Positions 45,095-52,887 are shown, counted from the first letter of the stretch. The stretch: DNA of 64,000 nucleotides from Corallococcus silvisoli (GCF_009909145.1 NZ_JAAAPJ010000001.1:1426001-1490000); one strand, 5' to 3'. Notes: generated by a model from the letters alone, not told the origin. Made by a program: numbers and translations.

Positions 45095-46372
45095 TCAGCT
45101 CACGCCCAGGCTCCTGGCCTCGTCGGCGGAGCCCGAGAGCGTGAAGGCTCGCTCCGCTTCCTTCGCCGCCGCGTTGCACGCCTCGGCGCTCTCACCCCGC
45201 ACGACCACGTAGCCATAGCGGCATGACACGTGATCGTTCGGAGGCAGGACCAGCCGCTGGCCGGGAGACGCGAGGACGCGCGCCAGGTCGACCGCCGGCG
45301 GAAGCCGTGTCTCGTCGACGCGCACGTCCGCGACGACCACATCGCGCTCCGGGTAGAGGAACCGGATCGCCGCGACGTCTCGCCGTGCGTGCTCGACCAC
45401 GGGGAGCTGGCCGCACGCGACCTCGACCGCGACCCGGCCCGGATCAATTCCCGACGCGAGCCAGCCGACGTACGGAATCATGTCGCCGCCCAGGCGCGCG
45501 TTGATCTCCACGATCTTCGGCCCGGAGCGGGTGAGGCGCAGCTCGGTGTGGGTGATGCCCGTCTGGAGCCCGACGGCCTGGTGCGCCCCGGCGAGCACCT
45601 GGCGCAGCGCGGGGTCCTCGAGGAGGGGGTCCGCCGCGTCGACGACGTGGCCCGTCTCCTCGAAGTGGGGGTAGAAGCCCGTCACCTTGCGTGCCAGATA
45701 CAGGGGCTGCATTTCGCCGTCGGCGAAGGCGGCATCGACGCTGATCTCCGGGCCGTCCATGTACTCCTCGATGAGCACCCCGGCGTCGAAGGAGGGGACC
45801 CCGTCTTCTCGCGCATCGCGGGCATGGGCGTAGGCGGTCGCCAGCTCACGCGGGCCGTCCACGAGGCTCACACCGAAGCTCGCGCCCAGGGCGCGTGGCT
45901 TGACGATGACCGGGTATCCGATGGCCTGGGCGGCGGCGTCGGCCTCGGCGGCCGTCGACACGGCGATGGAGCGGGCCTGGGGTACTCCGGCGGCGGCGAG
46001 GGCGCCGCGGGTGCGGTGCTTGTCCCGGCAGTTCGAGATGGCCTGGGAGGGCCCCGAGGGAAGTCCCAGGGTCTCCGCCAGCCGGGCGGCATGGACGATG
46101 CGGATTTCATCCCAGCAGATGACGCCGTCGAACGCGACCTCGGCGCGCAGGTCACGCGCCGCCGTGAGCATGGCTTCGACGTCCAGGGTGTCGACCTTCG
46201 TGCTGCCAATGACATAGGGCCGCTCCCATTGCGACTCCCGGTCGATGAACAGCCAGACCCTCGCATGGTTTGAAATCATGCGGAGCAGGTACTCACGGTA
46301 CAGGTGGTATCCGCTGGAGACGAGCAGGACGGTGCGGGGAGATGTCGTGTCAACCTTGAACGGTTGGGGCAT
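45095..46372 (-). CDS. ATP-grasp ligase (first of two in the cluster)
   Basis: 425 residues from an ATG at 46372 (the frame is open further upstream, where it overlaps the Rieske gene). Key elements: DKHRTRGALAAAGVP (residues 118-132), ATP-binding Lys158 in PVIVKPRALGASFGVSLV, hinge VLIEEYMDGPEISVD (Glu202-Glu203), and the metal-binding THTELRL (Glu278) and KIVEINARLGGD (Glu289, Asn291). This is a complete ATP-grasp site of the carboxylate-amine ligase type. It starts within the Rieske gene (23-base overlap), so its product probably acts directly after the oxidase steps. Confidence 0.88.
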   Translation of the reverse strand: MPQPFKVDTTSPRTVLLVSSGYHLYREYLLRMISNHARVWLFIDRESQWERPYVIGSTKVDTLDVEAMLTAARDLRAEVAFDGVICWDEIRIVHAARLAETLGLPSGPSQAISNCRDKHRTRGALAAAGVPQARSIAVSTAAEADAAAQAIGYPVIVKPRALGASFGVSLVDGPRELATAYAHARDAREDGVPSFDAGVLIEEYMDGPEISVDAAFADGEMQPLYLARKVTGFYPHFEETGHVVDAADPLLEDPALRQVLAGAHQAVGLQTGITHTELRLTRSGPKIVEINARLGGDMIPYVGWLASGIDPGRVAVEVACGQLPVVEHARRDVAAIRFLYPERDVVVADVRVDETRLPPAVDLARVLASPGQRLVLPPNDHVSCRYGYVVVRGESAEACNAAAKEAERAFTLSGSADEARSLGVS

Positions 46373-46748
46373 GGCTCGGCTTCCTGTGGGGATCGCATGG
46401 GGACGGACAGGCCCCGGTTGGAGCGGGTTCATTGGCGAGGATGCCCCGCCACCGCAAGCGCACGAGCGCACCCGGCTCGTCTGGGAATACGGCCACGACT
46501 TCATCTCTCAGGGAGACCAGCGGAATGGCTCCTTTGCGCAGGTGCTTGAGCGTGATGCGTCGTGAGTGCCAGGGACATTGGATGGCCCCGGCCTGGGAGT
46601 CCCAGGTCCCCAGATGCAACGGACCTCCACGGTGCGGGCAGGCGGACGCGACGAGGAGAAGCTCATCGGAGGAGCGCAAGAGGAAGAAGCGCCGCCCGCC
46701 CACTTCCAGGAGATTCACCCGCCGGGGGTCGAACCTTAGGACAGGCAC
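46350..46748 (-). CDS. Rieske [2Fe-2S] protein
   Basis: 132 residues from a GTG at 46748 that follows GAGGA and overlaps the end of the SznF-like gene by 13 bases. The Rieske cluster motif is ACPHRGGPLHLG (Cys37, His39) and QCPWHSRRI (Cys58, His61). Length and simplicity suggest a Rieske-type ferredoxin, not an oxygenase subunit. Coupled translation with the diiron oxidase suggests it supplies electrons to that enzyme. That link is an inference, since SznF is reported to work in vitro with surrogate reductants. Confidence 0.85.
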   Translation of the reverse strand: MPVLRFDPRRVNLLEVGGRRFFLLRSSDELLLVASACPHRGGPLHLGTWDSQAGAIQCPWHSRRITLKHLRKGAIPLVSLRDEVVAVFPDEPGALVRLRWRGILANEPAPTGACPSPCDPHRKPSHAPTVQG

Positions 46749-48169
46749 TTGCGGTAGTCCTCGATGGAGTAGATGGTGTAGACGCATCGCTCCGAATCGA
46801 TGATCGCGCCATGCAAGCGATTGTGTTGGATGACCGTGCCCTCGCCCGCGTTCAACACCGTGTGACGCTCATCACCGGTGACGAAGTGCATCACCCCCGA
46901 GTCGATGTGACAAAGCTCATCCCCGTCGTGGACGTGGGTCACGGAGAGCTCGCCACGGGGCTCGATGAACTGCTGCCGCTTGGGCTTGAGCTCACCGCTC
47001 TGGATCTTCGCGTAGACGGCCGGGTGCAACGCCTTGTACTTCGGGCCGTCGTCCGCCCAGGCCACCTGGTCGCAGAAGTCCTGCTCGCCGATCCGCCCCA
47101 GCAGCCGGGCCTCCTCGAAGCCTCGGACGATCTCGGGGATGATGCCCTCGCCGTAGGCCGCGACCGCGGGCTTCACCAACTCATCCAGCACCATCTGACT
47201 GTGATGGTTGTCGATGTGGACGTGCTCCAGGAAGTACTGGGCCTCCGCGTCCGGTCCGAAGACGGCGCGGAGCATGTCCGCCATCTGCGCGCAGGAGGAG
47301 ATGAAGGCCGTCTCTGCCTGGTAGATGGCCCCGAGATAGCGGAAGACCTTGGTGTGATCCCGGGAGATCCAGTTGTAGTAGTTGTTCAGCAGCAACGACG
47401 AGGTCAGATAGAACTGCCAGTAGGCATGCGGCCGCGGATCCAGGCCGTGAGCGCTCATCATCTTCTCGAAGAGCGTGCTGTGCTTCGTCTCATGGACCCC
47501 GTACCCGTACTCATCGATGACGATCTTGAAGAGCGCGGACTGGAGCCGGCCGAAGTGGCCCAGGACGTTCCGGCCCATGGCGGAGGCCTCCAGCAGGAAG
47601 TCTCCGGCGAGCTGGGTCAGGAACGTGCGCGCCGCATGCTCCCGGTTCGATGAGCCCAGGATGGCCGACATCGCCTTGTTTTCGTCGGAGCGATGGAGTG
47701 ATTTGGCGTAGTCCTGGAAGTACGACTCCAGTGTCGCGGCCGTCCAGCGACCGCTGATCGAAACCTCCTTCTGGAGGAAGTCGAACGAGTAACGCTCGAG
47801 CCAGGGGCGCACCACCGCACCCAGCGCCAGCGAGCGAGGCGAATAGAACTCCTCGAAGTCCGCTCGCTTCGCCTCGAAGTCACGCTCGGGGAGCAGGACG
47901 AAGTCCTGCTCATAGAGCGTCAAGAGCGTCCGCTGCGCGGCCAGGCTGCTGTAGGTGAGGATTTCGTCCTGGCTGAGGGGCTTGGCGAAGTCCAGGTGCT
48001 TGAAGACATGAGGGCGGAGGGTTCGTCGGTAGGGGTTTCCATGGACCCGCCACTCCTCCGTATCCACGAACAATTCGCTCTCTCCATACTGGATGAGGCA
48101 ATTCTTGAAGTGGGAGTAGTCTCCGAGATCAACGGCTGCGGGCGTCGTCTTGCTGGGCGTGTGTCTCAT
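46736..48169 (-). CDS. sznF-like: SznF-like N-nitrosourea-forming diiron/cupin metalloenzyme
   Basis: 477 residues. Domain order: N-terminal helical dimerisation region (1-130), haem-oxygenase-like diiron oxidase (about 130-380), C-terminal cupin (about 390-465). SznF of Streptomyces achromogenes hydroxylates N-omega-methyl-L-arginine twice with its diiron centre and rearranges the product to an N-nitrosourea with its mononuclear-iron cupin. Ligands recalled for SznF (E189, E215, H225, E281, H311, D315, H318; H407, H409, H448) all appear here shifted by exactly +5: E194, E220, H230, E286, H316, D320, H323; H412, H414, H453. The ATG at 48169 is preferred; an upstream GTG at 48214 would overlap the 20-bp promoter motif. 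First gene of the minus-strand run. Confidence 0.93.
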   Translation of the reverse strand: MRHTPSKTTPAAVDLGDYSHFKNCLIQYGESELFVDTEEWRVHGNPYRRTLRPHVFKHLDFAKPLSQDEILTYSSLAAQRTLLTLYEQDFVLLPERDFEAKRADFEEFYSPRSLALGAVVRPWLERYSFDFLQKEVSISGRWTAATLESYFQDYAKSLHRSDENKAMSAILGSSNREHAARTFLTQLAGDFLLEASAMGRNVLGHFGRLQSALFKIVIDEYGYGVHETKHSTLFEKMMSAHGLDPRPHAYWQFYLTSSLLLNNYYNWISRDHTKVFRYLGAIYQAETAFISSCAQMADMLRAVFGPDAEAQYFLEHVHIDNHHSQMVLDELVKPAVAAYGEGIIPEIVRGFEEARLLGRIGEQDFCDQVAWADDGPKYKALHPAVYAKIQSGELKPKRQQFIEPRGELSVTHVHDGDELCHIDSGVMHFVTGDERHTVLNAGEGTVIQHNRLHGAIIDSERCVYTIYSIEDYRKCLS

Positions 48170-48212
48170 TCGGGGTTCCCCATGAACCCGCTTGTATCCA
48201 GGCCGTCCGTGC

Positions 48213-48232
48213 ACGCTCTATCCGGTTCTTGC
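48213..48232 (-). promoter_or_regulatory. 20-bp motif before the SznF-like gene
   Basis: Read on the minus strand it is GCAAGAACCGGATAGAGCGT, ending 43 bp before the SznF-like ATG. It matches the motif at 48300-48319 with one difference, in mirror orientation. Probable activator site or shared promoter element of the divergent pair. Confidence 0.75.
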
Positions 48233-48299
48233 GCTGAGCTGCGTGCCCGGGGGGCGACCGTTCAGCGTTGATCCGATCGGGGCGAATCAAGGGATGACG

Positions 48300-48319
48300 G
48301 CAATAACCGGATAGAGCGT
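48300..48319 (+). promoter_or_regulatory. 20-bp motif before the Ada-like regulator gene
   Basis: GCAATAACCGGATAGAGCGT ends 51 bp before the GTG at 48371. It is the partner of the site at 48213-48232; the centres are 87 bp apart. Same spacing and relative orientation to both genes implies common control, perhaps by the Ada-like protein itself. Confidence 0.75.
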
Positions 48320-48370
48320 CCGCGAGCCGTTGAACGAGGCTTGTGAACGATTCGCTCCCTGGAGCCGTTC

Positions 48371-49348
48371 GTGTCTTCTCCCGTCCCTCTTCCATTCTCC
48401 ACGGAAAATGAGCGTTGGATAGCAGTGGTTGCGCGGGATGTTCGTGCGGAGGACGCGTTTGTCTATGTCATGTCTTCGAGCCGCATCTTCTGCCGTCCGA
48501 CCTGCACGGCCCGTCGTCCGGTCCGGAGGCAGATCCGGTTCTTCTCGACGCGCGAGGAGGCGGTGGCGGCGGGCTACCGCGCCTGCCGCCGGTGCAAGCC
48601 AGACGCGGAGTCGCTCCTGCGACAGCATCAGTTGCTGATCCAGCAGGCCTGCCAGCTCCTGGAGCAGACGGAGGGGCCTGTGTCGCTCGAGTTCATCGCC
48701 CGCAGGGTGGGGCTCAGCCGCTTCTATTTCCATCGACTGTTCAAGCGATACGTGGGGGTTACGCCCAAGGAGTATTCGGCGTCGTGCCAGTTCAAGCGGT
48801 TGGAGGCGCTGCTTGAGCGCGGCACGTCCATCATCGATGCCATCTACGATTCGGGCTTCAGCTCCACGAGTCGCATCTATGAGAAGACAGACAAGGAGCT
48901 GGGAATGACCCCGGCCAAGTTCAAGTCCGGTGGGAGCGGCCTGCACATCTATCACGCGACCGTCGAGTCTCCGGACAGTCATCTCCTCGTCGCGTTGACG
49001 GAGCGGGGGACGTGCATGATCGAGTTCGGGGACACGCCGTCGGAGCTGATGGAGAGGCTGATGGCGCGCTTCCCGGGCGCGAAGTTCGCCGGTCCGCATC
49101 CAAGGCTCACCGCGGTCCTTCCCCGGATCATCGAGCTGATCGAGGGTCCACGGTCGGACCTCCAGCTCCTGGACTCGCTTCAACGGACGGCCATTCAGCG
49201 CAAGGTTCGCAAGGTCCTCCAGGACAGCTGGCCTCCGCGCGAGGGCAGCGGGCGGAGCCCCTCCCTCCGCGTCCCCATGCCGACCCGCGGTTCCCCAACT
49301 CACTCCCAGTCCACGGATGGAGCCAGTCACGATGACCGACATTCTTGA
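48371..49348 (+). CDS. Ada-type methylation-sensing transcriptional regulator without methyltransferase active site
   Basis: 325 residues from a GTG behind GGAG. Residues 10-80 are an Ada zinc domain with Cys41, Cys45, Cys72 and Cys75, the same spacing as Cys38, Cys42, Cys69 and Cys72 of E. coli Ada, where Cys38 accepts a methyl from DNA methyl-phosphotriesters. Residues 85-185 are an AraC helix-turn-helix pair (VSLEFIARRVGLSRFYFHRL). Then follows a piece of the Ada C domain (HLLVALTERGTCMIEFGD), but the PCHR active site is gone and the tail is unstructured. It should sense DNA methylation without repairing O6-methylguanine. It overlaps the methyltransferase gene start by 17 bases. Confidence 0.9.
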   Translation: MSSPVPLPFSTENERWIAVVARDVRAEDAFVYVMSSSRIFCRPTCTARRPVRRQIRFFSTREEAVAAGYRACRRCKPDAESLLRQHQLLIQQACQLLEQTEGPVSLEFIARRVGLSRFYFHRLFKRYVGVTPKEYSASCQFKRLEALLERGTSIIDAIYDSGFSSTSRIYEKTDKELGMTPAKFKSGGSGLHIYHATVESPDSHLLVALTERGTCMIEFGDTPSELMERLMARFPGAKFAGPHPRLTAVLPRIIELIEGPRSDLQLLDSLQRTAIQRKVRKVLQDSWPPREGSGRSPSLRVPMPTRGSPTHSQSTDGASHDDRHS

Positions 49349-50339
49349 TGATGCTGTTCGCCTCGCGAACGCCTGGCCGCTTCATGAGTCCATTGAATCG
49401 TTCGAGGCGAACCTGGCGCGCCACGTCCCAGAGGGGCTCTCTGGCAATTCGCTCAATCGCATCTACCGGAAGATGATTCCCCGCTGGCACTTCGCCATGC
49501 TCAACGACGTGGCGCGCAACCAGGCGTTCTCCTCGGCGTTGCAGGCATTGACGCGATCCGGCGATCTCGTCCTGGACGTGGGGGCGGGCTCGGGGTTGTT
49601 GGCGATGATGGCCGTGAGGGCAGGCGCCCGTGCCGTGGTCTCCTGCGAGGTGGTCGAGCCCGTGACCCATATCGCCCGGCGGATCATCGAGGCCAATGGC
49701 CTCGCCGACCGAATCTCCATCGTGCCGAAGCGGTCGTCCCTGCTCACGCTCGGTCAGGACCTGCCGGCCCGGGCCGACCTGCTCGTCACGGAGACGGTCG
49801 ACTGCGGCCTGGTGGGCGAAGGCCTCCTGCCCATCATCCGCCACGCGCGGGCGGAGCTCCTCAAGGAGGACGCGCGGATCATCCCCGCCAGGGCCAAGGT
49901 CTTCTTCTCCTTACTGGAGAGCAGCGTCATCCACCGCATCAACTTCGCGAAGGAGGCCGCCGGGTTCGACGTCAGCCTGTTCAACCGCTTCTCTACCCAG
50001 GAGTACTTCCCGGTCCGCATCTCGACCTGGGACCATGCCCTGCTGAGCCCACCGGTCGAGGCCCTTTCGTTCGACTTCCGGCACGATGCGCTGGAGCCCC
50101 AGACGGTGCGCGTCTCCGTCACGCCCTCGCGCAGTGGCGTCGTCCACGGCGTGCTCTTCTGGTTCGAGCTGGATCTCGGTGGGGGCATCCTCCTCTCCAA
50201 CGCACCCGAGAACCTCTCAAGTCATTGGATGCAGGCGGTCCAGGGGTTCGAGATGCCACTTCGGGTCGAGGCGGGCCGGCCCCTGTGCGCCGAGATCAAC
50301 CAGGGTCTGACCAGCATCCACTTCGCGCTGACCCCTTGA
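49332..50339 (+). CDS. sznE-like: PRMT7-like arginine N-methyltransferase, SznE-like
   Basis: 335 residues from an ATG at 49332 preceded by GGAG. SAM-binding motif I is VLDVGAGSG (80-88), the acidic ribose-binding residue is Glu106, and the double-E loop reads ETVDCGLVGEGLLP (Glu154, Glu163), the PRMT7-type variant. SznE, a PRMT-like enzyme acting on free L-arginine, supplies N-omega-methyl-arginine to SznF in streptozotocin biosynthesis. Presence next to a complete SznF homologue makes free arginine the likely substrate here too. Last gene of the plus-strand pair, coupled to the Ada-like regulator. Confidence 0.9.
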   Translation: MTDILDDAVRLANAWPLHESIESFEANLARHVPEGLSGNSLNRIYRKMIPRWHFAMLNDVARNQAFSSALQALTRSGDLVLDVGAGSGLLAMMAVRAGARAVVSCEVVEPVTHIARRIIEANGLADRISIVPKRSSLLTLGQDLPARADLLVTETVDCGLVGEGLLPIIRHARAELLKEDARIIPARAKVFFSLLESSVIHRINFAKEAAGFDVSLFNRFSTQEYFPVRISTWDHALLSPPVEALSFDFRHDALEPQTVRVSVTPSRSGVVHGVLFWFELDLGGGILLSNAPENLSSHWMQAVQGFEMPLRVEAGRPLCAEINQGLTSIHFALTP

Positions 50340-51264
50340 GCTGAAGTCCCGGGTCACGCTTCCATTAATAGACCCATCTGCTGTCGCGGCGCGCCTCGGC
50401 GAGGCCGGCGGCCTTGAGGGCCCGGCTCAAGAGGCGGACATCCAGCGGGGATTCTGGCCGGCATGCGGACATGAGGCCATGCGCGCATATCGCCATTCCC
50501 TCAACCCACTCCTCTGCCGCAGCTGAAGCAGTCCTCGCCCTCGAATGGCGGGAGTGCGGGCCGCCCTTCGACGTCCACCGGCGCTGCTTCCCCCGGCAGG
50601 GATACTGCCAGTCTCAGTGCCGCCATGAGGGCGCGTCCGAGCGATGCGCCGCGCGCGCAGGCGACTGTGGCGTTCCGAGGAGGGGCGAGCGGATCACCGG
50701 GACGCGGAGTGCCGGCGGCGGGGCTTCGGCGAGCCCGGGCGTGAGCGCAGACGTTTGAGCGCGCCCCATGGGCGAGGAGCGCGGCTTCCGGCTGGTAGGG
50801 GACGGCACTGACGTGGCCGAGGCCAACGCCTTCCTGCGCCGCTGGCTCTGCGCGGGCTGCCTCCGGGCTCCGTGCGCGCCTACGCGATGGACCTGGTGGT
50901 GCTGCGGCGCTGACTGCAGGGCCGGGTGCTGGCGGCGCGGGACTGACGGAAGCGTTGCTGCTCGACGATGTGCGAGGCCCTGTCCAGGTGGCCCCCGTGG
51001 CCCATCGCGGCTGGTCCGGCCAGCCTCCGCGGCTTCCGCGGGCAGGTGGCCTCGGTCGGTTTAGGGCCGGCCGCGCCAGGTTGGCCTGCCCACCTCTCGG
51101 CTTCATGCCGCGTTTCCCAGCTCTCACTGCTGGGCAAGGAGGGCTTCTCGTCCGTACTGAGCGGCCGCGGAAGTGAGCGGCGATGGGGCGCGGCGCACCC
51201 TGACGCAGGGGCATGGTCGCTGGACGGGCCTCGCGAAGGTGCAGGGCCTCGCCGCGAGGGCAAT
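50340..51264. other. Long non-coding stretch at the right edge of the cluster
   Basis: About 925 bases with only a recombinase remnant (50768-50960). A minus-strand fragment near 50345-50440 could be the end of an ArsR-like protein but is too short to call. This region separates the N-nitroso cluster from the secreted-protease pair. Confidence 0.4.
50768..50960 (+). pseudogene. Tyrosine-recombinase N-terminal remnant
   Basis: One frame reads GFRLVGDGTDVAEANAFLRRW, and the neighbouring frame continues with VRAYAMDLVVLRR, a stop, then LQGRVLAARD. Together they resemble the core-binding (SAM-like) domain of phage-type integrases (EANAFLRAL..., VRAYAxDLxxLLRWL). A frameshift and stop disable it, and no catalytic domain follows. 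It may mark an old integration edge beside the cluster. Confidence 0.4.
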
Positions 51265-51314
51265 CTTTGCAAAGAGGGACGGCAATGCTTGCACGGAGGG
51301 AATGCAAGCGTTGC
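51265..51314 (+). promoter_or_regulatory. Palindromes upstream of the secreted-protein/protease pair
   Basis: CTTTGCAAAG (51265-51274) is a perfect palindrome. GCAATGCTTGCA (51282-51293) and TGCAAGCGTTGC (51303-51314) form a 12-bp stem with one G-T pair around nine bases. They lie 116-165 bases before the ATG at 51430 and may be operators or an mRNA leader hairpin. Confidence 0.5.
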
Positions 51315-51429
51315 TGTCGGGCCCGGCGCTCCCTCCCATGTGACACGGGCCTCCGCGGGACAGGGGACTGGCATGGGCCGTGCTGGCCCGTGCGTCGACG
51401 CATGCCGCGTCTTTCTCCAGGAGCCCTCG

Positions 51430-51768
51430 ATGAAGCTCTCCCGCCTGTTGCCCTCCCTTGCCCTGGCGCTGTGCCTCTCCAGCGGAAGCGCGCTCGCGGA
51501 CACCGCGACGTGTACGCCGTCGCACGTGGCGGTGCTGTCCAACCGCATCCATGTCCGGTGCACGGCCTCGGTGGCCGGAGGCATCTGGTACTTCGCGCTG
51601 TCCACGGCCGACGCGGCGCACGCCAACCGGATGCTGTCGCTGCTCACCTCTGCGCTGGTGGGTGGGCGCTCGATGACCATCGACTACAATCCGTCCTCCA
51701 CGGCGGGGACGGCCATCGGCTGCCTGTCGAGCGACTGCCGGCTCATCAACTACACGATGCTGTTCTGA
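51430..51768 (+). CDS. Small secreted protein, possibly B-subunit-like
   Basis: 112 residues. Signal peptide MKLSRLLPSLALALCLSSGSALA, then a compact beta-rich domain of about 88 residues with four Cys (CTPSHVAVLSNRIHVRCTAS, IGCLSSDCRLINY). Length, disulphide pattern and the alternating strands resemble OB-fold B subunits of AB5-type toxins in general layout, but no diagnostic motif proves this. It is followed 23 bases later by a metzincin protease gene with its own GGAGGT. Confidence 0.7.
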   Translation: MKLSRLLPSLALALCLSSGSALADTATCTPSHVAVLSNRIHVRCTASVAGGIWYFALSTADAAHANRMLSLLTSALVGGRSMTIDYNPSSTAGTAIGCLSSDCRLINYTMLF

Positions 51769-51791
51769 CAGCGTCGGGTCGGAGGTCACAC

Positions 51792-52844
51792 ATGAAGACA
51801 CGACAAGGGCTGGTGCTGCTGGCCTCCGCGCTGGCGGCGCTCTCCGCTCGGGCGGCCACCTGGAACGAGGGCATCCGCGATGGCACACCCACCGTCTGCT
51901 TCGTGGGGGACGCGCTCACCTCGCGTCCCGACCGCGTGCAGCAGGTGCTCGGCTACATCCAGGACTACGAGCGCGCGGCCAACATCCGCTTCACGTACCT
52001 GGGGACGTGCCCCGCGCCCATCGTCCTCCCCAACGGGACGGAGTGGCACGACGGCGACATCCGGGTGCTCCTGAGGGGCACCGGCGTGCCCTTCCTCGGC
52101 AGGGTGCCCGGGGTGGGGTGCCCGATGTTCCTCGACGAAAACGGGCAGTACACGGGGGAGAACAACTCCGGGACGAGCTGGTCGAACGGCCCGAACTCGC
52201 TCGAGGAGAATCGGGGCTGCCGCTACAACATGAAGCTGGGGGATGACGCCGACGCCCAGGGAGTCCCCTGGAAGAACCACACCCTCCACGAGTTCGGCCA
52301 TGCGATGGGCCTGACCCACGAGCACCGGCGCGACGACGCGGACGCCGCGGTGGCGTGCAGCGCCCCGGACTTCGGCGGCGGCAACGGCAGCGGGCACCTG
52401 ACGGTGTATGACCGCTACTCGGTGATGAACTACCAGTTCCTCACGTGCGGCATCGACGGCAACTATGGTCACTCGGGGCTGTCCGAGCTGGACCGGCTGG
52501 GGCTGCACATCCTCTACCCGGAGCCGACGCCCGTCGCGGAGCTATGGGGACGGACGGTCATCCGGACCACGGAGCCGCTGTTCCTCACGTCGGGGTGGGG
52601 CGCGCGCGGCGCGGACGTCAGCTTCTCCGCGCCCTTCTTCCTCTGGACGCTGTCGAGCGTCAACGTCAGCACCACGAGCACCCTGTCGATGTCCCTGCTG
52701 GCGGGGGCCTATCCGCTCCAGCTGTCGTATCTGGACTTCCGGGGCCGGTTGTACACGTACTCCGGGACGGTGAAGGTGCTCACGCCGACGGAGTACACGC
52801 GACGGGTCGTCTCCCCGGTCGCCGCGCTCTCGCCGTTGATGTGA
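51792..52844 (+). CDS. Secreted metzincin zinc metalloprotease
   Basis: 350 residues from an ATG behind GGAGGT. Signal peptide residues 1-21. The zinc-binding motif is HEFGHAMGLTHEH (His166, Glu167, His170, His176), and the Met-turn is SVMNY (210-214), defining an astacin/metzincin-type protease. Cys residues at 36, 73, 110 and 143 suggest disulphides. A C-terminal beta-rich domain of about 100 residues follows (PLFLTSGWGARGADVSFSAP). It is probably co-transcribed with the small secreted protein and acts outside the cell. Confidence 0.88.
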   Translation: MKTRQGLVLLASALAALSARAATWNEGIRDGTPTVCFVGDALTSRPDRVQQVLGYIQDYERAANIRFTYLGTCPAPIVLPNGTEWHDGDIRVLLRGTGVPFLGRVPGVGCPMFLDENGQYTGENNSGTSWSNGPNSLEENRGCRYNMKLGDDADAQGVPWKNHTLHEFGHAMGLTHEHRRDDADAAVACSAPDFGGGNGSGHLTVYDRYSVMNYQFLTCGIDGNYGHSGLSELDRLGLHILYPEPTPVAELWGRTVIRTTEPLFLTSGWGARGADVSFSAPFFLWTLSSVNVSTTSTLSMSLLAGAYPLQLSYLDFRGRLYTYSGTVKVLTPTEYTRRVVSPVAALSPLM

Positions 52845-52887
52845 TTCGAGCGGTGACGCGGGAGTGCCTCGCTTTCCGTGCCGTACT

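Noticed and set aside
48170..48214. Upstream GTG start of the SznF-like protein
   Set aside because: It would overlap the 20-bp motif, and the extra 15 residues break the constant +5 offset to SznF by adding unaligned sequence.
50345..50440. Minus-strand fragment resembling the end of an ArsR-type regulator (LSRALKAAGLAEARRDSRWV)
   Set aside because: Only about 25 residues of weak similarity; not enough to call a remnant.
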